A DNA stretch of 64,000 nt from Steroidobacteraceae bacterium (lineage in GTDB: Bacteria > Pseudomonadota > Gammaproteobacteria > Steroidobacterales > Steroidobacteraceae). The DNA is taken from NCBI GenBank assembly GCA_027531255.1, contig JAPZRU010000006.1, forward strand, positions 206,724 through 270,723, written 5' to 3'. Below are positions 51,616 through 60,895 of the stretch, piece by piece (positions within the stretch are counted from its first letter, which is position 1; the number at the start of each line of letters is the position of its first letter). A program made the translations under genes and the position numbers. A model generated the notes under the pieces. The model did no database searches. It was not told the origin of the DNA and saw nothing but the letters and a program-made list of their open reading frames with translations.

Positions 51616-53235
51616 TCAGGCGATCCGGCCGTTGACGATCGGCTGGAAGGCCACGAGGGCGTCCAGCTGCTGCGCGCCGCCGAGCGCCTGTTCCGGGAAC
51701 AGCTGGGTGAACCGCCCGATCTCGCCGTGCAGCGCGAGGTAGTTCAGCAGGATGGTCTGCACGAGCAGCAGCACGTTGTTGGCCGCCGGGCTGGAGGCGG
51801 TACTCACCGAGCCGTCCGAGGTGAAGAAGCCGATCTGCTGGTGACGCGCCGCGGGCAGCCCGCCGCCCCCGTCGAACAGCTGCGGCCGGCCGGCCGGGTT
51901 GTAGACCAGGAAGAAGTTCGCGGCGGTGGACTGGTTGTCGCTGGTCCACATGAACTTGCCGCGGCCGAGCGGGTTCGGGTCGATCATGCCGCCCGCGGAG
52001 ATCGACCCGTCGCTGAACACGTAGAGCATCACCGGCTTGCGCTTGCGCGCGGCGTACTCGAGGATCGCGCCCATGCAGCGGCCGGCGCGGAGGTCGCGCA
52101 CCTCGCCGGTGGCGCGCCCCTGGCCGTGGTAGTCGTAGCCGCCCATCGTGATCGTGCCGGCGCCTGCGAAGCCGTTGACCACCATCTTCATGATCGCGGC
52201 GGTCTTGCGGAACTCCGCGTCGCCGGCGTACTCGGCCGCCGTGAAGATGCCGTTCGGCCCGACGATGTCCTCGTCGAGATCCGGGTTCAGCGTGGCCGGG
52301 TCCGAGAAGTTCTCGGCGAGGTACGCGGCGTTGACGTAGTTGCAGTTGGCCGCCTGCTTCACCGCCGTGTCGTTCGACAGGCGTGTGCTGACGCGGGACA
52401 GCTTGGACTGGCTGACGCGCTGCATCGACTCCAGCACCGCGACCGCGTCCGCCGGGTTCGGGAACAGCTGGCCGAGCACGCCGGTGTCGACGAGGCCGGT
52501 GACGTCGCGGGCCTGCGTCACCACCGAAGGCGTCAGCTTCGGGTCCACCATCGAGATCGGCGCGACCGAGTTGCCGCCGGACATCGAGGCGCGCGAGCCG
52601 ATCAGCGTGAGCAGCTCGCCCTTGGCGCCGGCGCGCGCGATGCCGTACATCGGGTTGTGCGGGTTGTTGCCCGTGTCGTTCTCCGAGCGCGCCGCGACCA
52701 CGGCGCCGTTCGTGAACGCCCGGGTCGGCGCCGCCGTCTTGTCGAGGATGCCGCGCAGGAACGCGCTGTCCGAGTGGAAGGCGAGCCCGAGGGTGTTGTC
52801 GATCCAGTTGTTCGCCCCGCCCGCCGTGACGCGCGCCGGGTTCGGCGAGTTAGGCGTCATGTCGCCGGGCAGCCCCATCTTGGCGTAGGCACCGGTGCTC
52901 AGCAGGTCGAGCTGCCCGCCCTGCCCGCCGATCATCACGTTCGAGCCGACCATGTTGGCGCCGCCGGCCAGGTCGATGCAGATGAACGGGATCTTGCCGG
53001 CGCCCGCGGTGATGCCGCAGGGCGCCTTCAGCGCCTCGATGTCCGGCGAGAGCGCGTGGGCGCGGCCCGGGTTCAGGAGCGCCGCGAGGGCGGCGGGCGC
53101 GACCACGGTCGCAGCGCCGGTCATGAAGCCCTGGCCGATGAAGTCGCGCCGGGTCACCGGGCGCTTGTGGGCGTCCCGGTGGAGGATCGGCTCGTCCACT
53201 CCGAGGGCGCGAGGGGCCTTGGTACGGATGATCAT
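51616..53235 (-). CDS. Tat-exported DUF1501-like protein
   Basis: The 539-residue protein has a twin-arginine signal (TRRDFIGQGFMTGAATVVAPAALAAL) and a secreted sulfatase-like/DUF1501 body: IPFICIDLAGGANMVGSNVMIG, TMGGYDYHGQGRATGEVRDLRAGRCMGAILEYAARKRKPVMLYVFSDGS. In DUF1501 proteins this middle region carries metal-binding residues of the alkaline-phosphatase superfamily. The family is often encoded beside haem-domain DUF1549/DUF1553/DUF1588-type secreted proteins, as here. The ATG at 53235 follows the LamG/haem gene by 25 bases. It is the last gene of a three-gene operon. The substrate is unknown. Confidence 0.82.
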   Translation of the reverse strand: MIIRTKAPRALGVDEPILHRDAHKRPVTRRDFIGQGFMTGAATVVAPAALAALLNPGRAHALSPDIEALKAPCGITAGAGKIPFICIDLAGGANMVGSNVMIGGQGGQLDLLSTGAYAKMGLPGDMTPNSPNPARVTAGGANNWIDNTLGLAFHSDSAFLRGILDKTAAPTRAFTNGAVVAARSENDTGNNPHNPMYGIARAGAKGELLTLIGSRASMSGGNSVAPISMVDPKLTPSVVTQARDVTGLVDTGVLGQLFPNPADAVAVLESMQRVSQSKLSRVSTRLSNDTAVKQAANCNYVNAAYLAENFSDPATLNPDLDEDIVGPNGIFTAAEYAGDAEFRKTAAIMKMVVNGFAGAGTITMGGYDYHGQGRATGEVRDLRAGRCMGAILEYAARKRKPVMLYVFSDGSISAGGMIDPNPLGRGKFMWTSDNQSTAANFFLVYNPAGRPQLFDGGGGLPAARHQQIGFFTSDGSVSTASSPAANNVLLLVQTILLNYLALHGEIGRFTQLFPEQALGGAQQLDALVAFQPIVNGRIA

Positions 53236-53260
53236 GGGTGCTGCCTCTGCGTTCCTGGGC

Positions 53261-55747
53261 TCACTTCACCAGCATCGCGGCGCTGCCCGCGACGGCCGCG
53301 CAGCTCGCCTTGACGACGTCGCCGGTCGGGCGGCCGCTGAGACGGTCCATCAGCGCGTTCAGCTCGGTGCGCACCGCGGCGCCCTCGGGCTGCGAAGCGA
53401 GCTGCGTAGTGCCGTGGTTCACCATGCGGCCGACCAGCGCGTCGATCACGGCGCCCCGCGCCGCGGCGTCGAGCGGTGCCGCGGTGTCCAGGTTGCCGAA
53501 GAACGCGGTCCGTGCGCTCGCGTCGTTGACGAGCGCATCGCAGTACTGGATCGCGAGCTGGGCGACCGCGGTCTGGTGCGAGCCGACGAAGGCCTGGAGG
53601 TTCTCCGTCGTGGGCAGCGACTGCCGCAGCCCGTTGAACAGCGTCGCGACCGCCGCCTGGGTAGTCGGCACGCCGGTCATCGCCGCCAGCGTCGCGTTGA
53701 CCCGCTCGAAGCTGCGCACGCCGAGGTCCGACGCGCGCGGCACGTTGACCGGCGCGACCGGCACCGGCACCGGCACCGGCGCCGTGCGCACGTTCGTGCG
53801 GGTGCCGAGCTGCTCGAAGGTCAGGAAGAACTGGTCCGAGGCCGGGCCCTTCTCGAGCGGCACGACCGCGCCGACGTTCGACAGCCGGAAGCCGTCCGCC
53901 GCCGTGTAGCCCGCGTCGTTGATCGTCACGTCCAGCGGGATGTACGACTGGCCGGCCTTCGGCTCGCTGCCGTTCATGCCGATCCGCAGGCCCCTCAGCG
54001 GGATGCTGCCGGGACGCGCGTTCGGGTCGAGGCTGATGAAGGTCGGCCGGTCGAACAGGTAGCCGTAGCTGTCGAGCTGCGACACCGTAAACATCACGTA
54101 CGAGCGCGGCACGTTCACCAGGTGCTCGACGCTGAACAGCAGGAAGTACTTCTCGCCGACGCCGGCGTCGTAGTTCGTGCGGATGTCCTGCGCGCCGAAC
54201 GCGCGGTTGTAGATGGCGACCAGGCGCAGCACGCCCGACCACGGCCGGTTGCTGGACACCTCGTTGCCGAGCACGAGCGCGAAGGTGTCGTCCCACTCGT
54301 TGATGTTGCCGCCGCGCTGCGCGTCGGTGACCTGCACGAGGTTGCCGTTCACGTAGATCCGGCGCCCGTTCACGGGGTCGTAGGTCAGCACCACGTGCTG
54401 GAGCGTGGCCTGCGCGATCTCGCGCGCCGAGGGCGTGCGCAGCGCCGGCAGGCCGTTCGCGCTGGTGGTCGACGAGCGCTGCAGGAACTCGTAGTCGTAC
54501 AGGTTCTGCGCCAGCGTGAAGTTGCGCGCCATCGCGCCGCCGGAGTAGCTGACGATGTACGCGTCCTCCTGCGTCACGTTGGCGGGCGCGACCCACGCCT
54601 CGACCGTGTACTCGCCGCTGCGGCGGACCTGGTCGAGCAGCTTCCGGCTGCCGGTCGTGGTGCCCTGCAGCTTGGCGCCGCCGGCCACGCGGACGCCCCA
54701 GCCGCCGACCCACTGCACGTCGCCGGAGAACTGCAGGTTCAGCGCCGGCTCGACGCCGCTCGTGTCGTACGCCACGGTGCCGGTGCCGGTCTTGAACTCG
54801 AACTTGGCGACCAGCCCGTTCTCGACGCGGGGGCCACTGCTCGCGACAGTGCCGTCGTAGAGCGTCAGCGCCTTCGAGGTCACGAAGCTCGGGTCGAGCT
54901 GCGTCGGCGCGATGCCGTTGCGCATCGAGTTGAGAGCCGCGAGCATCTCGGCGGCGGACGCGTCGCAGCTGCCGCCCCAGCAGTGGTGGAACTCCTCCTT
55001 CAGGCGCACGTAGAAGCGCGAAAGCTGCGGGGAGTCGAGGTTGATCTTGGCCTTCGCCGCTTCGTACGCCTGGTTGACGTTCGTCTGCGCGAAGAACGGA
55101 CCCTGCGGCTGCGCGGCGCTCGGCATGTGGCAGCGCGAACAGTACTGGCGGAGCAGCGGATGCACCGTGCTGCCGAACAGCGAGGAGTCCGCCGGGAAGG
55201 TGCGGCTCGCGCCCGGGTCGCGCAGCGCCGGCGCCTGCAGCGCCACCTGCGTCGGCGCGCCCGGACCCGCGCTCGAGCCGGCCCAGTTGCGGATCCACGA
55301 GGTCATCGAGTCGGCGCACGCCGAGTTGCTGGCCAGCCAGCAGTTGTGGCCGGCGGCGACCTTGCGGACGATCGGCGAGCTGGCCGGATCCGCGAGGTTG
55401 ACCAGCGGCTGGGTGGCCTGGAAGGCCAGGTTGATGTCGTCGTTACGGGCGAACTGGGGCGCCTGGTTGCCCTGCACGTGGCACGCGCCGCAGCGGTTGG
55501 CAGCGGACACGTTGTCCCAGAACGAGACCTTGAAGGACTGCACGGCGGCGCTCGCGGGCGCCGGCCCGTTGTAGTTCGCGGTCTGCGTGGTCTGGTTCGG
55601 CGACGGCGGGTTCTGCACCGGCGTCACGCTGCCGGCGCCGCAGCCGGCCAGCACGACGGCGGCGAGCACCGCGGCGGCAGCACGGCGCCAGGACTGCAGG
55701 CGCCCCGACCCGGCGACCGCGGGATTCGAAAGGGTTTCGCGGATCAT
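53261..55747 (-). CDS. LamG-domain lipoprotein with c-type haem motifs
   Basis: The 828-residue protein has a lipoprotein signal with lipobox LAGC (C36) and two haem-attachment motifs near the N-terminus, CGACH (86-90) and CSRCH (203-207). A LamG/concanavalin-like domain spans roughly residues 300-540 (FEFKTGTGTVAYDTSGVEPALNLQF ... GEYTVEAWVAPANVTQEDAYIVSYSGG ... RRIYVNGNL). Then come beta-rich domains and a helical C-terminus. A (CCGGCA)-type hexamer repeat at about 53757-53780 encodes Pro-Val repeats between domains. It is likely a surface or periplasmic electron-carrier-and-binding protein. The ATG at 55747 is 15 bases after the upstream stop. Confidence 0.82.
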   Translation of the reverse strand: MIRETLSNPAVAGSGRLQSWRRAAAAVLAAVVLAGCGAGSVTPVQNPPSPNQTTQTANYNGPAPASAAVQSFKVSFWDNVSAANRCGACHVQGNQAPQFARNDDINLAFQATQPLVNLADPASSPIVRKVAAGHNCWLASNSACADSMTSWIRNWAGSSAGPGAPTQVALQAPALRDPGASRTFPADSSLFGSTVHPLLRQYCSRCHMPSAAQPQGPFFAQTNVNQAYEAAKAKINLDSPQLSRFYVRLKEEFHHCWGGSCDASAAEMLAALNSMRNGIAPTQLDPSFVTSKALTLYDGTVASSGPRVENGLVAKFEFKTGTGTVAYDTSGVEPALNLQFSGDVQWVGGWGVRVAGGAKLQGTTTGSRKLLDQVRRSGEYTVEAWVAPANVTQEDAYIVSYSGGAMARNFTLAQNLYDYEFLQRSSTTSANGLPALRTPSAREIAQATLQHVVLTYDPVNGRRIYVNGNLVQVTDAQRGGNINEWDDTFALVLGNEVSSNRPWSGVLRLVAIYNRAFGAQDIRTNYDAGVGEKYFLLFSVEHLVNVPRSYVMFTVSQLDSYGYLFDRPTFISLDPNARPGSIPLRGLRIGMNGSEPKAGQSYIPLDVTINDAGYTAADGFRLSNVGAVVPLEKGPASDQFFLTFEQLGTRTNVRTAPVPVPVPVAPVNVPRASDLGVRSFERVNATLAAMTGVPTTQAAVATLFNGLRQSLPTTENLQAFVGSHQTAVAQLAIQYCDALVNDASARTAFFGNLDTAAPLDAAARGAVIDALVGRMVNHGTTQLASQPEGAAVRTELNALMDRLSGRPTGDVVKASCAAVAGSAAMLVK

Positions 55748-55761
55748 GGTCGGGCTCTCCC

Positions 55762-57000
55762 TCAGCCGCCGCGGCAGTAGGCCGCCGTCTCGGCGAACAC
55801 CCGCTTCAGCGAGTGGCCGTTGTTCCGGAACACGCCGACGATGCGGCTGACCTCGGCGCGGTCCTCGACGTCCGAGGGTGCGCGCAGGCAGACGCTCTGG
55901 AACACCTTCTCGACCTGGCACTGGGCGAACGCGTCGCTGTTCGCCAGCTCCTCGCCGAGCGACTTGGCGCCGGCGCCGGAGCCGGGCCGCGACGGATCCC
56001 AGCCGAGCAGCTGGTTGACGCCCCTGCGCCAGCGGTTCTCCCAGCGATCGTCCGGCGTGCGGAAGCCCTGCGGGAAGGTGTCCTCGTTGTTGAAGTACTT
56101 CGGCCGCACCTGGCCCTGCGTGTAGACGATCCGGCCGTTAGCCTCGTCGTCGGTGAACTCGTAGTCGTAGTACGCGAAGGCCTGCGTCATCGGGTCCATG
56201 CCCGTGTGGCAGCCCGCGCAGTTGCCGAGGAACAGCCGGCTGTCGCCGCCCGGGCTGCGGCTGACGTCCTGGCGGATGCGGTCGGTCGGCAGCGTGGTGT
56301 CCATCGTCTGCTCGAGGTCGCGGCAGAGGTGCGCCATCAGCGTGAAGCGGAACATCGCGCGGTTCGTGCCGGCGACGAAGAACGCGCGGGCCGCGGCGCG
56401 GGTGGTCAGCACGCCGGCCGTGGCGGACGACGGCAGCCCGGTCACCTCCGACTGAGTGCGGCGCTGGAGCACCTCGCGCAGGTTCAGCGCGCGGCTCTCC
56501 ATCTCCTCGTAGTGCGCGTTGCTCGACACCGAGTACGCGGGCAGGCCGCTCGCGTTGCCGACGTAGACGATGTCGGCGGAGAGCAGCTGGTTGAACGGCA
56601 CGTCGTCCCGGACCATGCCGATCACGGTCGCCACGTAGTCGTTCAGCGGCGCGAACACGGTCTGGTCGCGGTTCGTCCACGGCATCGCGAAGTTCTTCAG
56701 GACGACCGAGTAGAAGTTGCCGTTGGCGCGGACCTGCGCGTTGCCGTCGATGGCGAGCAGGCCGGCGCCGACCGCGTTGCCCTGCGAGACCAGCGAGGTC
56801 ATCGCGGTCAGCATCTCGGCGGTCGGCGGCGTGCCCGTGAGACGGTCGTGAATGCGCTTGGCCTGGTCGCGCGCCTGCGCGAACGCGGTCGCGGGCAGGC
56901 AGAGCGCGACGACGAGCGCCAGCGCAAGGCACGCACCCACGCACTTCGCGCCGAAGCGCGTAGCTCCGTGCAATCCGTGGACTGGAATCGCTCGATTCAT
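55762..57000 (-). CDS. Secreted haem-motif protein (DUF1585/DUF1588-like)
   Basis: The 412-residue protein has a signal peptide (ACLALALVVALCLPATAFAQ), a helical N-terminal part (IHDRLTGTPPTAEMLTAMTSLV) and one c-type haem motif, CAGCH (261-265), in LGNCAGCHTGMDPMTQAF, followed by a C-terminal cap (CQVEKVFQSVCLRAPS) with two further cysteines. The GxCAGCHxxMDPxxxAF segment matches the DUF1588/DUF1585 region of planctomycete-type cytochrome proteins. It is first in the operon with the LamG/haem and DUF1501-like genes and diverges from the HzsA-like gene. The predicted role is periplasmic electron transfer. Confidence 0.8.
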   Translation of the reverse strand: MNRAIPVHGLHGATRFGAKCVGACLALALVVALCLPATAFAQARDQAKRIHDRLTGTPPTAEMLTAMTSLVSQGNAVGAGLLAIDGNAQVRANGNFYSVVLKNFAMPWTNRDQTVFAPLNDYVATVIGMVRDDVPFNQLLSADIVYVGNASGLPAYSVSSNAHYEEMESRALNLREVLQRRTQSEVTGLPSSATAGVLTTRAAARAFFVAGTNRAMFRFTLMAHLCRDLEQTMDTTLPTDRIRQDVSRSPGGDSRLFLGNCAGCHTGMDPMTQAFAYYDYEFTDDEANGRIVYTQGQVRPKYFNNEDTFPQGFRTPDDRWENRWRRGVNQLLGWDPSRPGSGAGAKSLGEELANSDAFAQCQVEKVFQSVCLRAPSDVEDRAEVSRIVGVFRNNGHSLKRVFAETAAYCRGG

Positions 57001-57038
57001 GGCGAGTTGCTCGCGGCAGGCGGTTGTTCTTGCCGCCG

Positions 57039-57044
57039 ACTATA
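57039..57044 (-). promoter_or_regulatory. -10 element candidate for the haem/LamG/DUF1501 operon
   Basis: The minus strand reads TATAGT (57044-57039), a close match to the sigma70 -10, with only a weak TTACGA 17 bases upstream. Transcription from it would leave a leader of about 30 bases. In the rest of the 334-base divergent gap (57001-57334) I recognise no operator or RNA element; GAGGTGA at 57323-57329 is the ribosome site of the plus-strand gene. Confidence 0.4.
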
Positions 57045-57334
57045 GGTAGCGCCTCGTCGCGTCGTAATGTCTCAGGACGGCGACATCGCGGTTCGCGTGA
57101 CGCAGTTCCCACATGCGCTCGCGAGTCGCCTCGCGGCGACATTACGGCCGCGCTCGGGCGCGAGTTAGAGTCGCGCCGCGCGCGCGGTTCCGCGCGTTTC
57201 CGCTGCGCGCCGCTCGATGCGGCCCTGTGAGCGTGTTAACAGAATGTGCCGCGGCGAAGCGACGATCATGTCCTCGCTCCGCGCGCCCTGCGGCCCGACC
57301 GACTGCCCGCGCGCGACGGATGCGAGGTGACGCG

Positions 57335-60094
57335 ATGGATTCCACGGACCTACGGAACGCCCCGACGAGCCCCCGCACGCCGCTGCGCGCGAGCGCGCGC
57401 GCCGCGTGCGCACTCGCATTCGTCGCGGCGCTCGTCGCGGGCACCGCGGGCTGTTCGAGCGGCAGCGCCGGCGGCGGCGTCGCGATCGGCAGCCCCACGT
57501 CCGCGGGCGATCCCGTCTCGCCGGACTTCCCCGTCGCGTACATCCGCCGCCAGCTGCCGGACCCGGCGGATCCCGACGCCGAGCCGCTCGAGGACGACCT
57601 GCGCGTGCAGCGCGTCTGGAACGGCCCGGCGGACGTCTTCGTGCGCGACCGCGCGGCGCCGAGCGCGTTCGAGCGCAACGTCACCGAGCGCATCACGCGC
57701 GGCGCCTGGGACGTGCGCGACCTCGACGTGTCGTTCGACGGCCGGCGGCTGCTGTTCTCGATGCGGCCGCCGATCGACGAGGACGACGAGGAGTCCCAGC
57801 GGCCGAAGTGGGCCATCTACGAGTACGAGCTCGAGACCGATCGCCTGCGCCGCGTGATCGCCTCCGACATCGTCGCGAACGATGGCCACGACGTCGCGCC
57901 GCACTACCTGCCGGACGGGCGCATCGTGTTCGCGTCGAGCCGCCAGCGCGGCGCCAAGGCCATCCTGATCGACGAGGGCAAGTCGCAGTACTCGGCCGGC
58001 ATAGAGGGCAACCGCAACCTGCCCGCGTTCGTGCTGCACGTCATGAATGCCGACGGCACCGGCATCCGCCAGCTCTCGTACAACCGTAGCCACGACCTCG
58101 ACCCGACCGTGCTGAACGACGGCCGCCTGCTCTTCACGCGCTGGGACAACGCGGCGGGCAACCAGGGCATGCACCTCTACACGATGCTGCCCGACGGCGG
58201 TGCGCTGCAGCTGCTGTACGGCCGGCGCAGTCACGCGACCGGCACGAACGGTTCGATCGTGCAGTTCGTGCAGGCGCGCCCCCGGCCCGATGGACGCGTG
58301 GTGGCGCTGATGCGGCCGTTCGACGGCACCGAGTTCGGCGGCGACCCGGTCCTGATCGACGTCCAGAACTACGTCGAGAACACGCAGCCCGCCCGGCCCG
58401 GCGGCGGCTCCGGCCCGGCGCAGTCGCGCCTCGTGGTCAACGACGTCCGCACGATCGCGGGCCCGTCGCCGGGCGGGCGCTTCTCGAGCATCTTCCCGCT
58501 GTGGGACGGCACGGACCGCCTGCTGACGAGCTGGTCGCAGTGCCGCCTCCTCGAGCAGGGCCGCATCGTGCCGTGCACCTCCGACCGGCTCGCACAGCCG
58601 GGCGTGCGGACGGCGCCGCCGCTCTACGGCATCTGGATCTACGACCCGCGCCAGAACACGCAGCTGCCGATCGTCGCGCCGCAGGAAGGGGTGATGTACA
58701 CCGAGGTCGTCGCGCTCCAGCCGCGCACGCCGCCGCCGGCGCTGCGCGACGCGATCCCGGGCGTCGACTACAACGCCGCGCTCGCCTCGGAGGGCGTCGG
58801 CATCCTGAACATCAAGAGCGTGTACGACGTCGACGGCGTCGACACGGCGCCGGGCGGCATCGCGGCGGTGCGCGACGCGTCGCGCACGCCGATCGCCGGG
58901 CGGCCGGCGCGCTTCCTGCGGATCGAGAAGGGCGTGGGCCTGCCGGACGAGGAGGTCCTCGAGGAGCTGCCCGGCTACGCGTTCGGCGTCTCGGGCGTCG
59001 GCATGCGCGAACTGCTCGGCTACGTGCCGATCGAGCCCGACGGTTCCGTGCGCGTGCGCGTGCCGGCCAACGTCGCGCTCGACATCAGCATTCTCGACGC
59101 GAACGGCCGCCGCATCGGCGGGCGGCACCGCAACTGGCTGCAGGTGCGCGCGGGCGAGGTGGTGACCTGCGCGGGCTGCCACAACCCGCAGCCCGGCCCG
59201 AACGGCGCCCCGCCCACGCGGTCGCACGGGCGGCCGGGCACGGTGGTGGCGATCAACCCCGGCGCGCCGGCCTCCGGGCAGCCGTTCCCGGGCACGCAGC
59301 TCTGGATCGCCGACACGACGGGCGCGCTCGCCACCACCTCCGTGCGCCCCGAGTTCGGCGAGACGATGGCCGAGTACCGGGCGCGCGCGCAGCTGAACTG
59401 CACCGCCCTGCCCTGCGCGATCACCCCGTCGGTGAACGTGCAGTTCCAGGACGTCTGGAGCCCGAACCGCGTCGACGCGAGTTCGTTCTTCTGGAACTAC
59501 TCGGCGCTGCAGACGCCCGCGCCGACCGACTGCGACGCGCGCTGGGAGGCTCGCTGCCGCGTCGTCATCCACTATCCGCGTCACATCGCGCCGCTGTGGG
59601 AACGCACGCGGCCGGTGCTCGACGACGCCGGCAACCCGGTCCTCGACGTGGCCGGCATGGAGCGCACCTACAGCTGCGTGTCGTGCCACTCGCCGGTCGA
59701 TCCGCTGGACAACCAGCCGCAGGTGCCCGCCGGCCAGCTCGATCTGCGCAACGATCCGTCGGACGTGAACCAGCTCGTGATGCGCTCGTTCCGCGAGCTT
59801 CTGTTCCCGGACGTCGAGCTTGAGCTTAATATGGGGACGCTGCGGCCGCGGCTGGTGCCGGGCCCGGTGGATCCGCTCACGGGCCAGGCGACGCTCGTTA
59901 CCGTGCCCGTGCAGCCGTCGATGTCCGGTGGCGGCGCGAACGCGTCCGCGCGGTTCTTCTCGCGGTTCGCGCCGGGAGGCTCGCACGCGGTGCCGGATCG
60001 CCGGCTGAGCCCGGCCGAACTGAAGCTGCTCTCGGAGTGGCTCGATCTCGGCGGCCAGTACTACAACGACCCGTTCGCCATCCCGGTCCAGTGA
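57335..60094 (+). CDS. HzsA-like lipoprotein with beta-propeller and two haem motifs
   Basis: The 919-residue protein has a lipobox at C40 (GTAGC) and TolB/PD40-like propeller repeats (DLDVSFDGRRLLFSMR, HYLPDGRIVFASSR, DPTVLNDGRLLFTRWDN). A middle domain of the type found in hydrazine synthase alpha subunits (HzsA-related) carries VTCAGCHNPQP (C612-H616), and a C-terminal part carries YSCVSCHSPVDP (C781-H785). True HzsA makes hydrazine in anammox bacteria; relatives in other phyla have unknown function, and nothing here indicates hydrazine chemistry. The ATG at 57335 has GAGGTGA upstream. It begins the plus-strand gene row that continues with beta-barrels, TlpA, DUF4266 and DUF3570. Confidence 0.85.
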   Translation: MDSTDLRNAPTSPRTPLRASARAACALAFVAALVAGTAGCSSGSAGGGVAIGSPTSAGDPVSPDFPVAYIRRQLPDPADPDAEPLEDDLRVQRVWNGPADVFVRDRAAPSAFERNVTERITRGAWDVRDLDVSFDGRRLLFSMRPPIDEDDEESQRPKWAIYEYELETDRLRRVIASDIVANDGHDVAPHYLPDGRIVFASSRQRGAKAILIDEGKSQYSAGIEGNRNLPAFVLHVMNADGTGIRQLSYNRSHDLDPTVLNDGRLLFTRWDNAAGNQGMHLYTMLPDGGALQLLYGRRSHATGTNGSIVQFVQARPRPDGRVVALMRPFDGTEFGGDPVLIDVQNYVENTQPARPGGGSGPAQSRLVVNDVRTIAGPSPGGRFSSIFPLWDGTDRLLTSWSQCRLLEQGRIVPCTSDRLAQPGVRTAPPLYGIWIYDPRQNTQLPIVAPQEGVMYTEVVALQPRTPPPALRDAIPGVDYNAALASEGVGILNIKSVYDVDGVDTAPGGIAAVRDASRTPIAGRPARFLRIEKGVGLPDEEVLEELPGYAFGVSGVGMRELLGYVPIEPDGSVRVRVPANVALDISILDANGRRIGGRHRNWLQVRAGEVVTCAGCHNPQPGPNGAPPTRSHGRPGTVVAINPGAPASGQPFPGTQLWIADTTGALATTSVRPEFGETMAEYRARAQLNCTALPCAITPSVNVQFQDVWSPNRVDASSFFWNYSALQTPAPTDCDARWEARCRVVIHYPRHIAPLWERTRPVLDDAGNPVLDVAGMERTYSCVSCHSPVDPLDNQPQVPAGQLDLRNDPSDVNQLVMRSFRELLFPDVELELNMGTLRPRLVPGPVDPLTGQATLVTVPVQPSMSGGGANASARFFSRFAPGGSHAVPDRRLSPAELKLLSEWLDLGGQYYNDPFAIPVQ

Positions 60095-60127
60095 TGGCCG
60101 CCCAGTCGACGACGCTGCAGTAACCGA

Positions 60128-60895
60128 ATGCGAATCACCCCGAAGCTCGGCACGTTACTTATTCTGGCACTGGCTTCGGGGTGGGCCCACGCCGCCGACG
60201 ATCGTCGGGGCGATGACGAGGGCCGTTACGTCGTCGTGTCCGTCGCGGATCCGTACCTCGAACTGCACACGGGCCCCGGGCGAGGGTATCCCGTGTTCCA
60301 CGTGGTCCCGCGCGGCCAGCAGGTCGACGTGCTGATGCGCCGCACCGACTGGTTCAAGGTCCGCGACGAGCGCGGGCGCGAGGGTTGGGCGCATCGCCGG
60401 AGCATGCTGCGCACGCTGCTCGCCGACGGCACGCCGCTCGACCTCGGCGACCCGGAGCGGCGCGACTACTCCCGGGATCCATGGGAAGCCGGCGCGCAGT
60501 CCGGCGACTTCGGCGGCGGCAACGTCAACACCGCGTACGTCGGCTACTCGCTCAACGAGTTCCTGTCGGCCGAGGTTTCCGCGAGCCAGGTTCTCGGCCG
60601 GGCATCGAACGCCTGGCTCGGCACCGTCGGCCTCGTGCACACCTTCCGCCCCGACTGGCGCGTCGCGCCCTTCGTCGGGCTCGGCACCGGCGTCGTCCGC
60701 ATCGAGCCGAAGGCCACGATCGTCGCGCCGGTCGATCGCACCGAGCAGATCGGCTACGTCGGCGCCGGCGCCAAGTACTACCTGTCGCGGCGCTTCGTGT
60801 TCCGCGGGGACTACCGCCGCTACGTGATCTTCACGGAGCGCGAACGCAACGAAGTGAGGGACGAATGGAAAGTCGGCTTCGCGTTCTTCTTCTGA
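60128..60895 (+). CDS. SH3-domain outer-membrane beta-barrel protein
   Basis: The 255-residue protein has a signal peptide (LLILALASGWAHA) and a bacterial SH3 domain at about 33-95 (VVVSVADPYLELHTGPGRGYPVFHVVPRGQQVDVLMRRTDWFKVRDERGREGWAHRRSM). An 8-strand-type barrel follows, ending KVGFAFFF. The SH3 domain could bind peptidoglycan or proline-rich partners such as the TonB/AgmX linker. It overlaps the next gene by 31 bases. The same domain pairing is seen in outer-membrane proteins near Tol-like motor clusters; function here is inferred as an anchor in the outer membrane. Confidence 0.85.
   Translation: MRITPKLGTLLILALASGWAHAADDRRGDDEGRYVVVSVADPYLELHTGPGRGYPVFHVVPRGQQVDVLMRRTDWFKVRDERGREGWAHRRSMLRTLLADGTPLDLGDPERRDYSRDPWEAGAQSGDFGGGNVNTAYVGYSLNEFLSAEVSASQVLGRASNAWLGTVGLVHTFRPDWRVAPFVGLGTGVVRIEPKATIVAPVDRTEQIGYVGAGAKYYLSRRFVFRGDYRRYVIFTERERNEVRDEWKVGFAFFF

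Noticed and set aside
53750..53785. Short tandem hexamer repeat as a regulatory or CRISPR-like repeat
   Set aside because: It is a four-unit in-frame repeat encoding Pro-Val pairs inside the LamG/haem lipoprotein. No CRISPR array was seen in the window.
57335..60094. Genuine hydrazine synthase alpha subunit (anammox)
   Set aside because: No hydrazine synthase beta/gamma or hydrazine dehydrogenase genes are present, and the organism looks proteobacterial. Only the domain resemblance is retained.
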